A stretch of DNA of 46,225 nt from Pectinatus sp. (GCA_020025135.1 JAHHSQ010000007.1:1-46225); one strand, 5' to 3'. Counted from the stretch's first letter, positions 32,540 through 42,563 are shown. A program made the numbers and translations. Notes: generated from the sequence alone by a model not told the origin.

Positions 32540-32574
32540 TATAAAAACCCCCAATAGATATAATCCATTGGGGG
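32540..32574 (-). terminator. terminator of nifJ
   Basis: Stem CCCCCAAT / ATTGGGGG (32574-32567 not counting flanks, with 32555-32548) followed on the minus strand by TTTTTATA, 12 nt after the nifJ stop. Confidence 0.88.
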
Positions 32575-32585
32575 ATTTAAAATCA

Positions 32586-35500
32586 CTATTTACCAGCGAG
32601 TTTTTTATAGACAGCAAGGCGTTCTTTAGCATCGCGTTCAGTTTTAGCAAAGAGAGCTTCGGCCTTGTCAGGGAAGAGTTTTTGTAAAGAACTATAACGC
32701 ACTTCACCCATGAGGAAGTCGCGGAAATTGCCGGTAGGTTCTTTAGAATCCAGGGAGAATGGATTTTTATCAGTGTCCTTGAGAAGTGGGTTATAGCGGT
32801 AATTAGCCCAATATCCACATTCTACGGCGCGCTTAGCTTCTTGTTGGCTTTGGCCCATGCCAATTCTAATGCCGTGATTGATGCAAGGAGCGTAGGCGAT
32901 GATGAGAGATGGTCCTGGATACTTTTCAGCTTCTACAATGGCTTTTAAGGCTTGGTTTTTATCGGCTCCCATATTGATTTGAGCTACATAGACATAACCA
33001 TAAGACATCGCTATCATACCTAAATCTTTTTTCTTGGTTTTTTTACCGCTAGCAGCGAATTTAGCAATGGCTGCTGCTGGAGTAGCTTTAGAAGATTGTC
33101 CACCTGTATTAGAGTAAACTTCAGTGTCGAGGACAATGATATTTATATCTTCTCCAGAAGCGAGGACATGGTCTAAACCGCCGAAACCGATATCATAGGC
33201 CCAACCATCTCCGCCAAATATCCATTGGGAACGCTTGACGAAGCGGTCTTTTTGTGCATAAATCTTATTGAGCAGAGGATTTTCACCTTTTTCTTCTCTG
33301 AGGACGATGGAGAGAAAATCTGCTCTAGCACGAGAATTTTCACCTTCGTCTTTTAAGGTCAGCCAATTTTGGAAGGCCAAGCGCAATTTTTCACTGATAC
33401 CAGTGTCGGTAAGAGCAGTTTTGATGTCGTGGGCGAGTGCATCTCTTTGGGTAGATGTGCCAACTAACATGCCATAACCGTATTCGGCATTGTCTTCAAA
33501 GAGGGAATTTGCCCAAGCAGGACCGTGGCCACAGTGATTGGTGGTGTATGGAATAGACGGTGCAGAAGCCCCCCAAATAGAGGAACAGCCAGTGGCATTA
33601 GCGACCATCATTCTGTCACCGAACAATTGAGTTATTAATTTGATATATGGTGTTTCCCCGCAACCTGCACAAGCACCAGAAAATTCCAAGAGTGGTTTTT
33701 CGAATTGACTACCCTTTAAAGTATTTTTATTGAGTGGATTCTTCTTAGGTTGTACTTTAGTGACGGCGTAGTCAAAATATTCTTGAGCAGGAACTTGTTT
33801 TTGGAAAGGTTGCATGACGAGGGCTTTTCCTTTTGGTGCTGGGCAGACATTGACGCAGTTATTACATCCCGTGCAGTCGTAGGTGGAGATGACGATGCGG
33901 AAGGAATTACCAGGTGCGCCAAGGGCTGGTTTACTTTCCATGCCTGCAGGAGCATTTTGCTGTTCTTCAGAAGAAAGAAGTACTGGTCTGATAGCAGCGT
34001 GCGGGCAGACAAAGGAGCACTGACAACACTGAATACAATTATCCATTACCCATTCCGGTACTTGTACGGCATTGCCTGGTTTTTCAAAAGCGGCAGTTCC
34101 CAGTGGGAAGGTGCCATCTTCCATGCCGTTGGCAAAAGTGCTGACTGGTAATTTATTACCATCTTGACGGTTCATTGGTACGAGAATATTTTTGATAAAA
34201 TCTGGAACATCTTTATCCGAGGTTGTTTCTTCGGTAGCATTTGCCCAATCATCAGGGATGGTTATTTCAGTCACAGCATTAATACCAGCATCGACCGCGC
34301 CGAAGTTCATATCGACGACATTTTGTCCCTTGCGACCGTAGGATTTGACGATGGCTTCTTTTAAGTAGCGTACTGCATCCGCAAGCGGAATGATATTGGT
34401 CAACTTAAAGAAAGCGGCCTGCATGACCATGTTAAAGCGTCCACCTAAACCGAGCTCGCGGGCAATTTTCGTCGCATTAACAGTGTAGAAATGAATTTTA
34501 TTTTCAGCGAGGAATTTTTTGACATTAGCCGGTAAATATTTAGTTAAATCTTCTTCCTCCCAATGAGTATTTAAAAGGAAGGTACCACCCGGTTTTAAGC
34601 CCTCTAAAATGGCATATTTTTTGAGGTATGATTGTTGTGAACAGGAGATGAAGTTTGCTTCATGTACCAAATACGGAGCATGGATAGGTTCTTTACCAAA
34701 ACGGAGGTGAGACATCGTTAGGCCACCGGATTTTTTAGAATCATAGGCAAAATAAGCCTGCGCGTACATATCGGTATTGTCGCCGATAATTTTGATGGCG
34801 CTCTTGTTAGCACCAACTGTACCATCTGAACCGAGACCCCAGAATTTGCAGGCAGTAGTGCCTGCTGGTGTGAGGTCGACTGTTTCGGTGTTAGTAAGAG
34901 AGGTATAAGTAACATCGTCGGTAATGCCGATGGTGAAATTGTTTTTTGGTTTATCTTTTTTCAATTCGGCAAAGACAGCTAAAATATCAGCAGGAAATAC
35001 ATCTTTACTGCCTAAACCGTAACGGCCACCAATGATTTGCGGTCTTATTTCTGCATCATAGAGGGCATTTTTGACATCGATATACAATGGTTCGCCTTCA
35101 GCCCCCGGTTCTTTGGTGCGGTCTAAGACAGCAATTTTTTGTACCGTTTTAGGAAGAGCTTGGAGCAAGTGCTTGATTGAAAATGGGCGGTAGAGATGAA
35201 CATTGATAACGCCGACTTTCTCACCCCGTGCATTTAGGTAGGCGGCCACTTCTTCAGCAGTTTGACAGACAGAGCCCATGGCGATGATGACGCGGTCTGC
35301 ATCTTTAGCGCCGTGATAATTGAAGAGGTGATAGTTTCTACCAGTCAATTTATTGATTTCTTGCATGTTCTTTTCGACTAAATCAGGAATAGCGAGATAA
35401 TAGCGGTTTACGGCTTCTCTTTCCTGAAAATAGATATCTGGATTTTGGCTAGTGCCTCGCACTACTGGGTGGTCTGGATTAAGGGCACGTTGGCGGAATT

Positions 35501-36104
35501 CTTCTACCGCTTGTATATCTAATAATGGTCTCAAATTTTCATAATCTAAGACTTCTATTTTTTGAATTTCATGAGAAGTGCGGAATCCGTCAAAGAAGTT
35601 GACAAAAGGAACGCGACCTTTAATGGCAGTAAGGTGAGCGACAGCACTCAAATCCATGACTTCTTGTACACTACTTTCCGCCAAAATGGCAAAGCCAGTG
35701 GGGCGTACAGCCATGACATCTTGATGGTCGCCGAAGATGCTCAAAGAAGAAGTCGCGAGGGCTCTAGCACTGACGTGAAATACTGCTGGAAGTAATTCGC
35801 CGGCGATTTTGTACATATTGGGAATCATCAGCAAAAGACCTTGTGAAGCGGTATAGGTCGTTGTCAAAGCTCCAGATTGCAATGAGCCATGCAAAGTGCC
35901 TGAAGCTCCGCCTTCCGATTGCATTTCTACCACTTTGACTGGTTGACCAAAGAGATTTTTTTTGCCGTGTGCGGACATTTCGTCTACCGTTTCTGCCATT
36001 GGCGAGGAAGGGGTAATCGGGTAAATGGCGGCTACTTCTGTAAAGGCGTAGGAAACGTAAGCCGCAGCAGTATTGCCATCCATAGTTTTCATAATTTTAC
36101 TCAT
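32586..36104 (-). CDS. nifJ: pyruvate:ferredoxin (flavodoxin) oxidoreductase
   Basis: Converts pyruvate and CoA to acetyl-CoA and CO2, reducing ferredoxin or flavodoxin; the central pyruvate step in anaerobes. The 1172-residue single chain contains all domains: N-terminal YPITPSSPMAE, a domain with two 4Fe-4S sites (C690, C693, C696, C700, and C744, C747, C750, C754), CAGCGETPY for the proximal cluster, and the thiamine-diphosphate region GDGWAYDIG to NTGGQSSKATP. An extra Cys (C694) sits inside the first site (CIQCCQC). GGAG lies 10 nt before ATG 36104. It is monocistronic with its own promoter. Confidence 0.97.
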   Translation of the reverse strand: MSKIMKTMDGNTAAAYVSYAFTEVAAIYPITPSSPMAETVDEMSAHGKKNLFGQPVKVVEMQSEGGASGTLHGSLQSGALTTTYTASQGLLLMIPNMYKIAGELLPAVFHVSARALATSSLSIFGDHQDVMAVRPTGFAILAESSVQEVMDLSAVAHLTAIKGRVPFVNFFDGFRTSHEIQKIEVLDYENLRPLLDIQAVEEFRQRALNPDHPVVRGTSQNPDIYFQEREAVNRYYLAIPDLVEKNMQEINKLTGRNYHLFNYHGAKDADRVIIAMGSVCQTAEEVAAYLNARGEKVGVINVHLYRPFSIKHLLQALPKTVQKIAVLDRTKEPGAEGEPLYIDVKNALYDAEIRPQIIGGRYGLGSKDVFPADILAVFAELKKDKPKNNFTIGITDDVTYTSLTNTETVDLTPAGTTACKFWGLGSDGTVGANKSAIKIIGDNTDMYAQAYFAYDSKKSGGLTMSHLRFGKEPIHAPYLVHEANFISCSQQSYLKKYAILEGLKPGGTFLLNTHWEEEDLTKYLPANVKKFLAENKIHFYTVNATKIARELGLGGRFNMVMQAAFFKLTNIIPLADAVRYLKEAIVKSYGRKGQNVVDMNFGAVDAGINAVTEITIPDDWANATEETTSDKDVPDFIKNILVPMNRQDGNKLPVSTFANGMEDGTFPLGTAAFEKPGNAVQVPEWVMDNCIQCCQCSFVCPHAAIRPVLLSSEEQQNAPAGMESKPALGAPGNSFRIVISTYDCTGCNNCVNVCPAPKGKALVMQPFQKQVPAQEYFDYAVTKVQPKKNPLNKNTLKGSQFEKPLLEFSGACAGCGETPYIKLITQLFGDRMMVANATGCSSIWGASAPSIPYTTNHCGHGPAWANSLFEDNAEYGYGMLVGTSTQRDALAHDIKTALTDTGISEKLRLAFQNWLTLKDEGENSRARADFLSIVLREEKGENPLLNKIYAQKDRFVKRSQWIFGGDGWAYDIGFGGLDHVLASGEDINIIVLDTEVYSNTGGQSSKATPAAAIAKFAASGKKTKKKDLGMIAMSYGYVYVAQINMGADKNQALKAIVEAEKYPGPSLIIAYAPCINHGIRIGMGQSQQEAKRAVECGYWANYRYNPLLKDTDKNPFSLDSKEPTGNFRDFLMGEVRYSSLQKLFPDKAEALFAKTERDAKERLAVYKKLAGK

Positions 36105-36241
36105 CGTTTTATCACTCCTTTGAATAAATAAAAATAAATGTATCGTTTTACAAGTTTTATTATTAAGCCTAGAAGGTTAATTTAGTTAATATTCTGGTTT
36201 TTTGACGACAATTACTTCATGATGGAACAGGATACAAACTT

Positions 36242-36270
36242 ATAATACACTTTTTTGTCATGATTATCAA
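36242..36270 (-). promoter_or_regulatory. promoter of nifJ
   Basis: Minus-strand -35 TTGATA (36270-36265), 17-bp spacer, -10 TATTAT (36247-36242). A small palindrome TGATAATCA overlaps the -35. The leader to nifJ is about 130 nt with no gene. Confidence 0.65.
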
Positions 36271-36281
36271 ACGACCACTTT

Positions 36282-37232
36282 TTAAGGATGGGGAAATCTC
36301 TTTAGTGCAGAACCATTCAGATAGGAAAAACATTTGCCTTGATAGAGATTATGGTCTTCCATATGGGCAATGATATCATCGCGTATTTTCCACCAACCAG
36401 TGCTCCAATTGGTAAAGAGCGTATTTTCTTCTGGTGCACGTCCGATGAGGCGTTGCACTACTATTTGCGGGTCTAAATAGGTGAGAAAAGTAATGACGCG
36501 TTCTTTGTATTCTTCCAAGGAAATAAGGGAAATTTTGCCGGCTAAATAATCCTCTGCCATTTTGGTGCCCTTGATGATGTAGAGAGCATGTAGTTTTACT
36601 TGTTCGATGCGCAGAGCAGATAAAATGCGTGCAGCCTCTATGACATCTAGCATATCATCGCCAGGTAGGTTTAAAATGAGATGGGCACAGGATTGTAAGC
36701 CGTACTGTTTGATTTGGATAGAGGCATCAATAAATTCTGCTAGGCTGTGCCCACGATTTATTTTAGCCAATGTGTGGTAGTTTACGGTTTGTAAACCCAA
36801 TTCTAAACAGATGTCGATGTGGTATTTTTCTTGGATAGCTTGCAGGCGAGATAGGTAGTATTCGCTGATACAATCGGGTCGGGTGGCGATATAGATAGCT
36901 ACGACATCGCCAGTGCTTAGACATTCTAATATATAATTTTCCAGGTTTTCAATGGGTAAATAGGTATTGGTAAAGTTTTGTAAGTAGGGGATAAATTTTC
37001 TAGCCTTGTATTTAGGGACAATATGGGCTTTATTTTTTTTGATTTGTTCGGTCACGCTCAAAGAAGCGGGCAAATTTTCGTATCCAGCGCCGATAGCACC
37101 GCAAAAATCACAACCGCGTACACCGCAAGTGCCATCTCTGTTGGGGCAGGTGACAGGCAAAGCGACCGGTAATTTGTACACTTTTTCGCCGTAGCGTTGT
37201 TTTAAATAATCAGAAAATGTATAATAAACCAT
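36282..37232 (-). CDS. radical SAM protein, TIGR01212/YhcC type
   Basis: The 316-residue radical SAM protein has the cluster pattern CPNRDGT...GCDFC with C29, C41 and C44, the spacing of the TIGR01212 (YhcC-like) family rather than the usual CxxxCxxC. Other conserved parts are GLQTVNYHTLAKINRGHS and KLHALYIIKGT. The family belongs to the Elp3-like group and its reaction is not firmly established. GAGG lies 10 nt before ATG 37232. It is transcribed toward nifJ but separated from it by the nifJ promoter, and divergent from the DUF4127 gene. Confidence 0.92.
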   Translation of the reverse strand: MVYYTFSDYLKQRYGEKVYKLPVALPVTCPNRDGTCGVRGCDFCGAIGAGYENLPASLSVTEQIKKNKAHIVPKYKARKFIPYLQNFTNTYLPIENLENYILECLSTGDVVAIYIATRPDCISEYYLSRLQAIQEKYHIDICLELGLQTVNYHTLAKINRGHSLAEFIDASIQIKQYGLQSCAHLILNLPGDDMLDVIEAARILSALRIEQVKLHALYIIKGTKMAEDYLAGKISLISLEEYKERVITFLTYLDPQIVVQRLIGRAPEENTLFTNWSTGWWKIRDDIIAHMEDHNLYQGKCFSYLNGSALKRFPHP

Positions 37233-37317
37233 TGTTGTAATACCTCATTATTAAATAGCGATAACAGAAAAGATATAGTACAATTTATAGAAATAGATTT
37301 TTCAGGGAAATTATTTG

Positions 37318-37343
37318 GCACTTTGCTTTGGCAAAGTGCTTTT
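37318..37343 (+). other. hairpin with T-run in the DUF4127 leader
   Basis: GCACTTTG (37318-37325) / CAAAGTGC (37332-37339) with a 6-nt loop, followed by TTTT, lies 90 nt before the DUF4127 start. It is terminator-like, so either a leader attenuator or an end signal for an upstream transcript; no plus-strand gene ends here. Confidence 0.5.
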
Positions 37344-37433
37344 CAGAACCTCAATTGCTGGCAAAGAGGGTGGAGGCATCTTTGTCTAGTCAAAATAGGA
37401 AAGGTGGGAAACTGCTTTGGCCTCTGCAAATAG

Positions 37434-39086
37434 ATGCGTTTAGTAAATCACGCAATATTTGAAGTAGCAGTACAAAGCGTGCAATTTAAAAAGAGTGGAT
37501 ATTATGGAAAATTTTTGATAGGGATTTTTTTATTGCTGGTCGCTTGCAATGTCAACAATAAGCTGGCAGAAGCAAAGAAGGTAAAAACTCCTGTTATTAT
37601 TTACATTTCTCACGATAATCGACCTATTTCTGCCTTCCAGACGGTAGAAACCGTGCGTTGCGCTGGATATAAAGTAAAAATTCCGCCAGATTATCTTTTG
37701 GGTAACAATAGCAGTAGTGGAGACCCAGATGGCCTTTATAAGTGGCTGTTGAAGAATGCATCTGATAGCACAGCAGCAATTATTTCTACTGATGCTCTAT
37801 TATATGGCAGTTTAGTGGAATCACGCAAACATAATTTTTCTCATAAATTGCTCAAAGAACGTGTAGAGCGTTTTAAAACTATCCATGAAAAATATCCAAA
37901 GCTAAAATTATATGTGTTTTCCTCAATCATGCGGACACCACGCAGTAGTTTGGCTTCAGGAAATGAAGAACCGCGCTATTATGTCCAATATGGTGGGAAG
38001 ATTTTTCGCTACACAGAACTATTAGATAAACGTTCAAGTGTTGGCTTACAGCCAAGAGAGGTAGTAGAATTAAGTAATTTAGAAAGAGAAATTCCAGCGC
38101 CCATTCTTGCCGATTGGTTTAACAGAAGAAAGAAAAATTTGCAAGCTAATGAAGAATTAATCGATTTGACTAAAAAAAATGTCTTTACCTATTTTTCTTT
38201 GAGTTGCGATGATAATGCGCCATTTTCTCAGACTCATTATGAGAGTTTACAACTGAAAAAATATGCGGCTAATTTATCAGCGACGCAGTTTCAAATCATG
38301 GACGGTATTGATGAGGTGGGACTTTTACTGTTGACGCGCTCTATAAATCAATTGCGCCATGCAAGGCCGGTCGTTGCCGTAGAGTATGCCCCAGGATATG
38401 GCGGAGCAACTATCCCTAAGTATTCAGATGAGCCGATAAATACTTCTGTTTATTCTGAAATTATTACTGCTGGTGGTCAACCCACATCTGCCCTCGTGAA
38501 AGATGCTTTGGTCCTTTTGGTAAATACCGATATTTCTGGGAAGACAAAAGAAGTAGGTAGCGATGATAACGGTATATATGCTCATCAAAATACAGCTGCC
38601 TTCATTAACATGATAGAGAATTATGTGCAGGCAGGAAAAAAGGTAGCAGTGGCAGATATTGCCTATGCTAATGGTGCCGATAATGCGCTCATGAATGGGC
38701 TATATCGGCATAATTTGCTTTTTAAAATCAATGCCTATGCGGGTTGGAATACGGCGACTAACAGCACGGGATGGGCGATTGCACAAGGACTTTTGTCTTT
38801 GGATATGAGTAAGGCGAATAAAGACGATTTGTTGATGTTGCGTTATTTAGATGATTGGGCATATCAGGCCAATGTGCGCGAAAGATTGCAACGCCGTTTG
38901 AGCATCTACCCAGGTCATGGCAATCGCTATGCCTTGGGAGAAAAGGAGATGTTAGCAAAGATAGATGCAGATTATTATTTACAGGAATTTGCAGATAAAT
39001 ATTTTGCTGGAAGTGATATCAAGACTGTCGATGTATCTTTTCCTTGGCATCGACTGTTTGAAATTAACATCAATATGGTAGAGTGA
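37434..39086 (+). CDS. DUF4127 family lipoprotein
   Basis: The 550-residue protein resembles the DUF4127 family; function unknown. A hydrophobic segment ends in the lipobox LVAC (LLLVAC, Cys about residue 38), so it is probably a lipoprotein exported across the inner membrane. The mature part starts with PVIIYISHDNRPIS and has conserved ISTDALLYGSLVESR and YAGWNTATNSTGWAIAQG. The ATG at 37434 gives a long positively charged N-region; an in-frame GTG near 37476 would give a normal signal length but lacks a Shine-Dalgarno. AAAGGTGG (37400-37407) is 26 nt before the ATG. topB starts 12 nt after the stop. Confidence 0.82.
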   Translation: MRLVNHAIFEVAVQSVQFKKSGYYGKFLIGIFLLLVACNVNNKLAEAKKVKTPVIIYISHDNRPISAFQTVETVRCAGYKVKIPPDYLLGNNSSSGDPDGLYKWLLKNASDSTAAIISTDALLYGSLVESRKHNFSHKLLKERVERFKTIHEKYPKLKLYVFSSIMRTPRSSLASGNEEPRYYVQYGGKIFRYTELLDKRSSVGLQPREVVELSNLEREIPAPILADWFNRRKKNLQANEELIDLTKKNVFTYFSLSCDDNAPFSQTHYESLQLKKYAANLSATQFQIMDGIDEVGLLLLTRSINQLRHARPVVAVEYAPGYGGATIPKYSDEPINTSVYSEIITAGGQPTSALVKDALVLLVNTDISGKTKEVGSDDNGIYAHQNTAAFINMIENYVQAGKKVAVADIAYANGADNALMNGLYRHNLLFKINAYAGWNTATNSTGWAIAQGLLSLDMSKANKDDLLMLRYLDDWAYQANVRERLQRRLSIYPGHGNRYALGEKEMLAKIDADYYLQEFADKYFAGSDIKTVDVSFPWHRLFEININMVE

Positions 39087-39098
39087 GGTTAACAAAGG

Positions 39099-41099
39099 AT
39101 GCGACTTTATATCGCGGAAAAGCCGAGTGTTGGAAGAGAGTTAGCTAAGTGCCTAACTGGCAATAGTAAACAGTACAAGAACTATATCAGAGTGGGAAGA
39201 GATGTAGTTACTTGGAGCTATGGTCATTTGCTTAGACAGGCAGAACCACAGGAGTATAATCCCAAATACCGGTGGTGGAATAGTCAGGATTTGCCTATTA
39301 TTCCTCAGAAATGGCAACTGCTCGTTAGCCCCTCTTGTCAAGAACAGTTTGGTGCAATTAAAAAATTGTTGGAGGAAGCTACGGAAATTGTGCACGTTGG
39401 TGACCCAGATAGAGAAGGACAGTTACTTATCGATGAAATATTGGAGTATTTAGACAATACAAAACCAGTTTTGCGCATGTTGTTAAATGCTTTAGATGAA
39501 AAAAGTATTCGTAGTGCCTTAGCCGATTTACGCGATAATCGAGATTTTCAAAATTTAAAAAACTCCGCTTTGGCTAGGGCGAGAGCGGATTGGTTAATCG
39601 GCATGAATTTGTCACGTGCCTATACTTTGGCGGCGCGTCGTGCTGGTTATACCAATATTGTTTTTCCCGTGGGGCGAGTGAAGATACCGACATTGGCATT
39701 GGTTGTTCGCCGAGAGAAAGAACTGCAGAATTTTAAACCCATACAATATTTTAACCTTAAAGCTATTCTAACGGGAGAGCCGGAAGCATTTTCTGCCCTT
39801 TGGAAGGCAGATGAAGTGCAAGCTGGCTTAGATAGTGAAGGCCGTTTAGTGGATAGAAAAATAGCGGAAGAATTACAGAAAAAATTACAAATGAGTGGTA
39901 AGGCAACTGTCGTAAAGGCCAGCCGGCGCAAAAAGGAAGAACAGCCACCTTTACCGTTTTCCCTTTCGTCTTTGCAGATAATGGCCGGAAAATTGTTTTC
40001 CTATACTCCGCAGGAAGTTTTAGATACGGTACAGCGCTTATACGAAGAAAAGTTGACTACTTATCCACGCTCAGATTGTGAGTACTTGCCAGAAAATCAA
40101 CTCGCTGATGTGTCGCAGATTTTACGCAATTTGCAACAATGTGGACGAGATAAAATTCAGGAGTGGGCTAGAAAGGCCAATCCAAAGTTGCGCTCAAATG
40201 CTTGGAATGACAAAAAAATAACGGCTCATCACGCCATTATTCCGACTGTTGTGGCTAAGGATACGGAACATATGCCAGAAAAAGAGCGTAATATCTATCT
40301 TTTGATTTCTAGACAGTACTTAGCACAATTTTATCCTATTCACCAGTACCAGCGCTTGACCTTAGATTTTGATATTGCTGGGGAAAGATTTGTCGCCGGT
40401 GGCAGTGAAGATATTGAAGTCGGTTGGAAAGAACTCTATCCACGTAAGGGGAAAAAAGAAAATAAATTACAATTTTTGCCTAAAGGAACAGTAGTGCCGC
40501 TAGAGGAAGTGCGCATTGAGGAAAAGGAAACAAAACCGCCCACTCGGTTTACGGCAGCGACACTCTTAGCAGGTATGAAGGATATCTATAAATACGTGCA
40601 AGATGGGGAAGTAAAGAAGAAATTGCGCTCCATCGCCGGTATTGGTACAGAAGCTACGAGAGCGGCCATTATAGACGATTTAATTAAGCGGAAACTTTTG
40701 ACTTGTCCGCAAAATAAATACCTATTTCCAGAGAAAATGGCAGAATTATTGATTGAAATTTTGCCCGAGGAGATAACTTATCCAGATTTTACTGCCATGT
40801 GGGAAGATTATTTGCAGGAGATGGCAGAAGGAAAAGGGGACTTGGAAACATTTCTTGCCGAACAAGTGAAGTTTACTAAAGAAATGTGTGTAAAGGCGGG
40901 AAAGAGAAAAATACCATTGCCAGATGGACAAATGGTATGTCCGCGTTGTAAACGCGGTGTGTTGGTACAAAAAAATGGCAAAAATGGTCTTTTTTGGGGA
41001 TGCTCCAATTATCCCCAGTGCCGGATGAGTTGTGATGATAGAGAGGGTAAGCCGGCGTTAGTGAATTCTGCAATAGCAAAGGTTAGTCCTCGTAAATGA
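39099..41099 (+). CDS. topB: DNA topoisomerase III
   Basis: Type IA topoisomerase that decatenates and relaxes DNA by single-strand passage. The 666-residue protein opens with the TOPRIM domain (LYIAEKPSVGRELA, later GDPDREGQLLIDE), has the active-site TTYPRSDCEYL with Tyr322, and ends with one four-cysteine zinc ribbon (CPRCKRG...GCSNYPQC). GAGG lies about 10 nt before ATG 39099, in the short gap after the DUF4127 gene, so the two are likely cotranscribed. Length and motifs fit TopB rather than TopA. Confidence 0.95.
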   Translation: MRLYIAEKPSVGRELAKCLTGNSKQYKNYIRVGRDVVTWSYGHLLRQAEPQEYNPKYRWWNSQDLPIIPQKWQLLVSPSCQEQFGAIKKLLEEATEIVHVGDPDREGQLLIDEILEYLDNTKPVLRMLLNALDEKSIRSALADLRDNRDFQNLKNSALARARADWLIGMNLSRAYTLAARRAGYTNIVFPVGRVKIPTLALVVRREKELQNFKPIQYFNLKAILTGEPEAFSALWKADEVQAGLDSEGRLVDRKIAEELQKKLQMSGKATVVKASRRKKEEQPPLPFSLSSLQIMAGKLFSYTPQEVLDTVQRLYEEKLTTYPRSDCEYLPENQLADVSQILRNLQQCGRDKIQEWARKANPKLRSNAWNDKKITAHHAIIPTVVAKDTEHMPEKERNIYLLISRQYLAQFYPIHQYQRLTLDFDIAGERFVAGGSEDIEVGWKELYPRKGKKENKLQFLPKGTVVPLEEVRIEEKETKPPTRFTAATLLAGMKDIYKYVQDGEVKKKLRSIAGIGTEATRAAIIDDLIKRKLLTCPQNKYLFPEKMAELLIEILPEEITYPDFTAMWEDYLQEMAEGKGDLETFLAEQVKFTKEMCVKAGKRKIPLPDGQMVCPRCKRGVLVQKNGKNGLFWGCSNYPQCRMSCDDREGKPALVNSAIAKVSPRK

Positions 41100-41108
41100 G
41101 TTGTTAAG

Positions 41109-41137
41109 TTGCAGAGTAGAAAAAAACATACTATACT
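41109..41137 (+). promoter_or_regulatory. promoter of the CNNM/CorC-type gene
   Basis: -35 TTGCAG (41109-41114), 17-bp spacer, -10 TATACT (41132-41137), 57 bp before the start codon. Confidence 0.6.
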
Positions 41138-41177
41138 ATAAAATAGTAAAATGTAAGTAATTTATAGGATGGTGAAC

Positions 41178-41191
41178 ACTGCAGGAGCAGT
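41178..41191 (+). promoter_or_regulatory. ribosome-binding site in a hairpin loop (CNNM gene)
   Basis: ACTGC (41178-41182), tetraloop AGGA (41183-41186), GCAGT (41187-41191), two nt before ATG 41194. The AGGAG Shine-Dalgarno is displayed in the loop. A second one, GGTGA (41171-41175), lies just 5' of the hairpin and would be 5 unpaired nt from the ATG once it folds. Confidence 0.45.
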
Positions 41192-41193
41192 AT

Positions 41194-42531
41194 ATGGATA
41201 ACCTAGCTATTGTATTTAAATTGATAGTGGTGGTTTTTTTAGTTCTAATGAACGGTTTTTTTGTGGCCGCCGAGTTTGCGATTGTCAAGATTAGAACTAC
41301 TAAACTAGATGTCTTAATCAAAAAGGGCAATACGCGTGCTAAGTATGCTAAAATGTTGACCGAACATATTGACGCTTCTCTGTCGGTGACTCAGTTGGGG
41401 ATTACCTTGGTTTCTCTGGGTTTAGGCTGGATTGGTGAGCCGGCGGTATCAGCGCTGTTAGAGCCGGTTATGCGCTATTTCAACATTAGTGGTTCGCTTT
41501 CACATACTCTGTCGCTTTTATTCGGTTTTTCCGTCATTACCGCTTTGCATATTGTGTTTGGCGAGTTGGCACCTAAATCGATGGCGATACAGAAGGTAGA
41601 ACCGGTGGCCTTGACCATTGCCTTGCCGATGTACATTTTTCATTATATCTTTTATCCAGCAGCTTGGCTTCTCAATCATGTAGCTAATTGGACAGTGAAA
41701 CAGCTGGGTTTCCAGCCAGATACTGCGGAGGATGTGGCTCATACAGAAGATGAAATTCGCATTTTGATGGAAGAAAGCCATAAGCATGGATATATTGATA
41801 AGACGGAGTTACGGTTTGTCGATAATGTCTTTGATTTTTCTGAGCGCAATGTCAGAGAGATTATGATACCGCGTACAGATATGATTTGTCTTTATTTGGA
41901 AGATGATATTCAAAAAAATATAGAAACGGCGTTAAATAGCTCTTTGACACGTTATCCAATTTGTACGGATGACAAAGACAATATCATTGGCTTTTTGCAC
42001 ATCAAAGATTTATTGCGGTGCTTGTACAGTCACCAAGTTCCAGATTTGTTGAAATTAGCTAGACCAGTACCATTTGTTCCAGAAACTATGCCTATCAGTA
42101 ATTTGTTAAAGACCATGCAGAAACATAAAGTGCAGTTTGCCGTGGTAGTAGACGAATTTGGTGGAACTTCTGGTATTGTGACAATTGAAGACATTTTGGA
42201 AGAAATCGTTGGGGAAATTCAAGATGAGTTTGATGAAGAACGGGCAGAAATTGAAAAGAGAAGCGATAATCTCTATTCGATAGATGGCAAGTTGCTTCTG
42301 ACGGAGTTAAGCGACTTTTTCAATATCAAGATAGAGGCGGACAATGTCGATACTTTGGGTGGCTGGTTAGCGACACGCGTCGACACCCCGCCGCGCGTAG
42401 GACAAAAAACTACTTGGGGACAAGATGCCTTTTTCGTTGAAGAAGTTGATAATGTGCGTATTGTGCGTGTGCTCTTAGAGACGAAGCGACCACTTGCCGA
42501 AGAGATAGCAGAAGGCTTATCAGAGAAATAG
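41194..42531 (+). CDS. CNNM/CorC-type membrane protein (hemolysin family)
   Basis: The 445-residue protein has a CNNM transmembrane domain (DUF21, about 1-190; opening hydrophobic helix VVVFLVLMNGFFVAAEFA), a CBS pair (about 215-335; IMIPRTDMI, FGGTSGIVTIEDILEEIVGE), and a C-terminal CorC/HlyC domain (about 350-435; DTLGGWLATR). Relatives are linked to magnesium or cobalt efflux; the old hemolysin name has weak support. It has its own promoter after topB and is followed 32 nt later by pfkA, so those two are probably one unit. Confidence 0.93.
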   Translation: MDNLAIVFKLIVVVFLVLMNGFFVAAEFAIVKIRTTKLDVLIKKGNTRAKYAKMLTEHIDASLSVTQLGITLVSLGLGWIGEPAVSALLEPVMRYFNISGSLSHTLSLLFGFSVITALHIVFGELAPKSMAIQKVEPVALTIALPMYIFHYIFYPAAWLLNHVANWTVKQLGFQPDTAEDVAHTEDEIRILMEESHKHGYIDKTELRFVDNVFDFSERNVREIMIPRTDMICLYLEDDIQKNIETALNSSLTRYPICTDDKDNIIGFLHIKDLLRCLYSHQVPDLLKLARPVPFVPETMPISNLLKTMQKHKVQFAVVVDEFGGTSGIVTIEDILEEIVGEIQDEFDEERAEIEKRSDNLYSIDGKLLLTELSDFFNIKIEADNVDTLGGWLATRVDTPPRVGQKTTWGQDAFFVEEVDNVRIVRVLLETKRPLAEEIAEGLSEK

Positions 42532-42563
42532 TGTGAGATATCAGTGTAAAGGAGGCGACTAGA

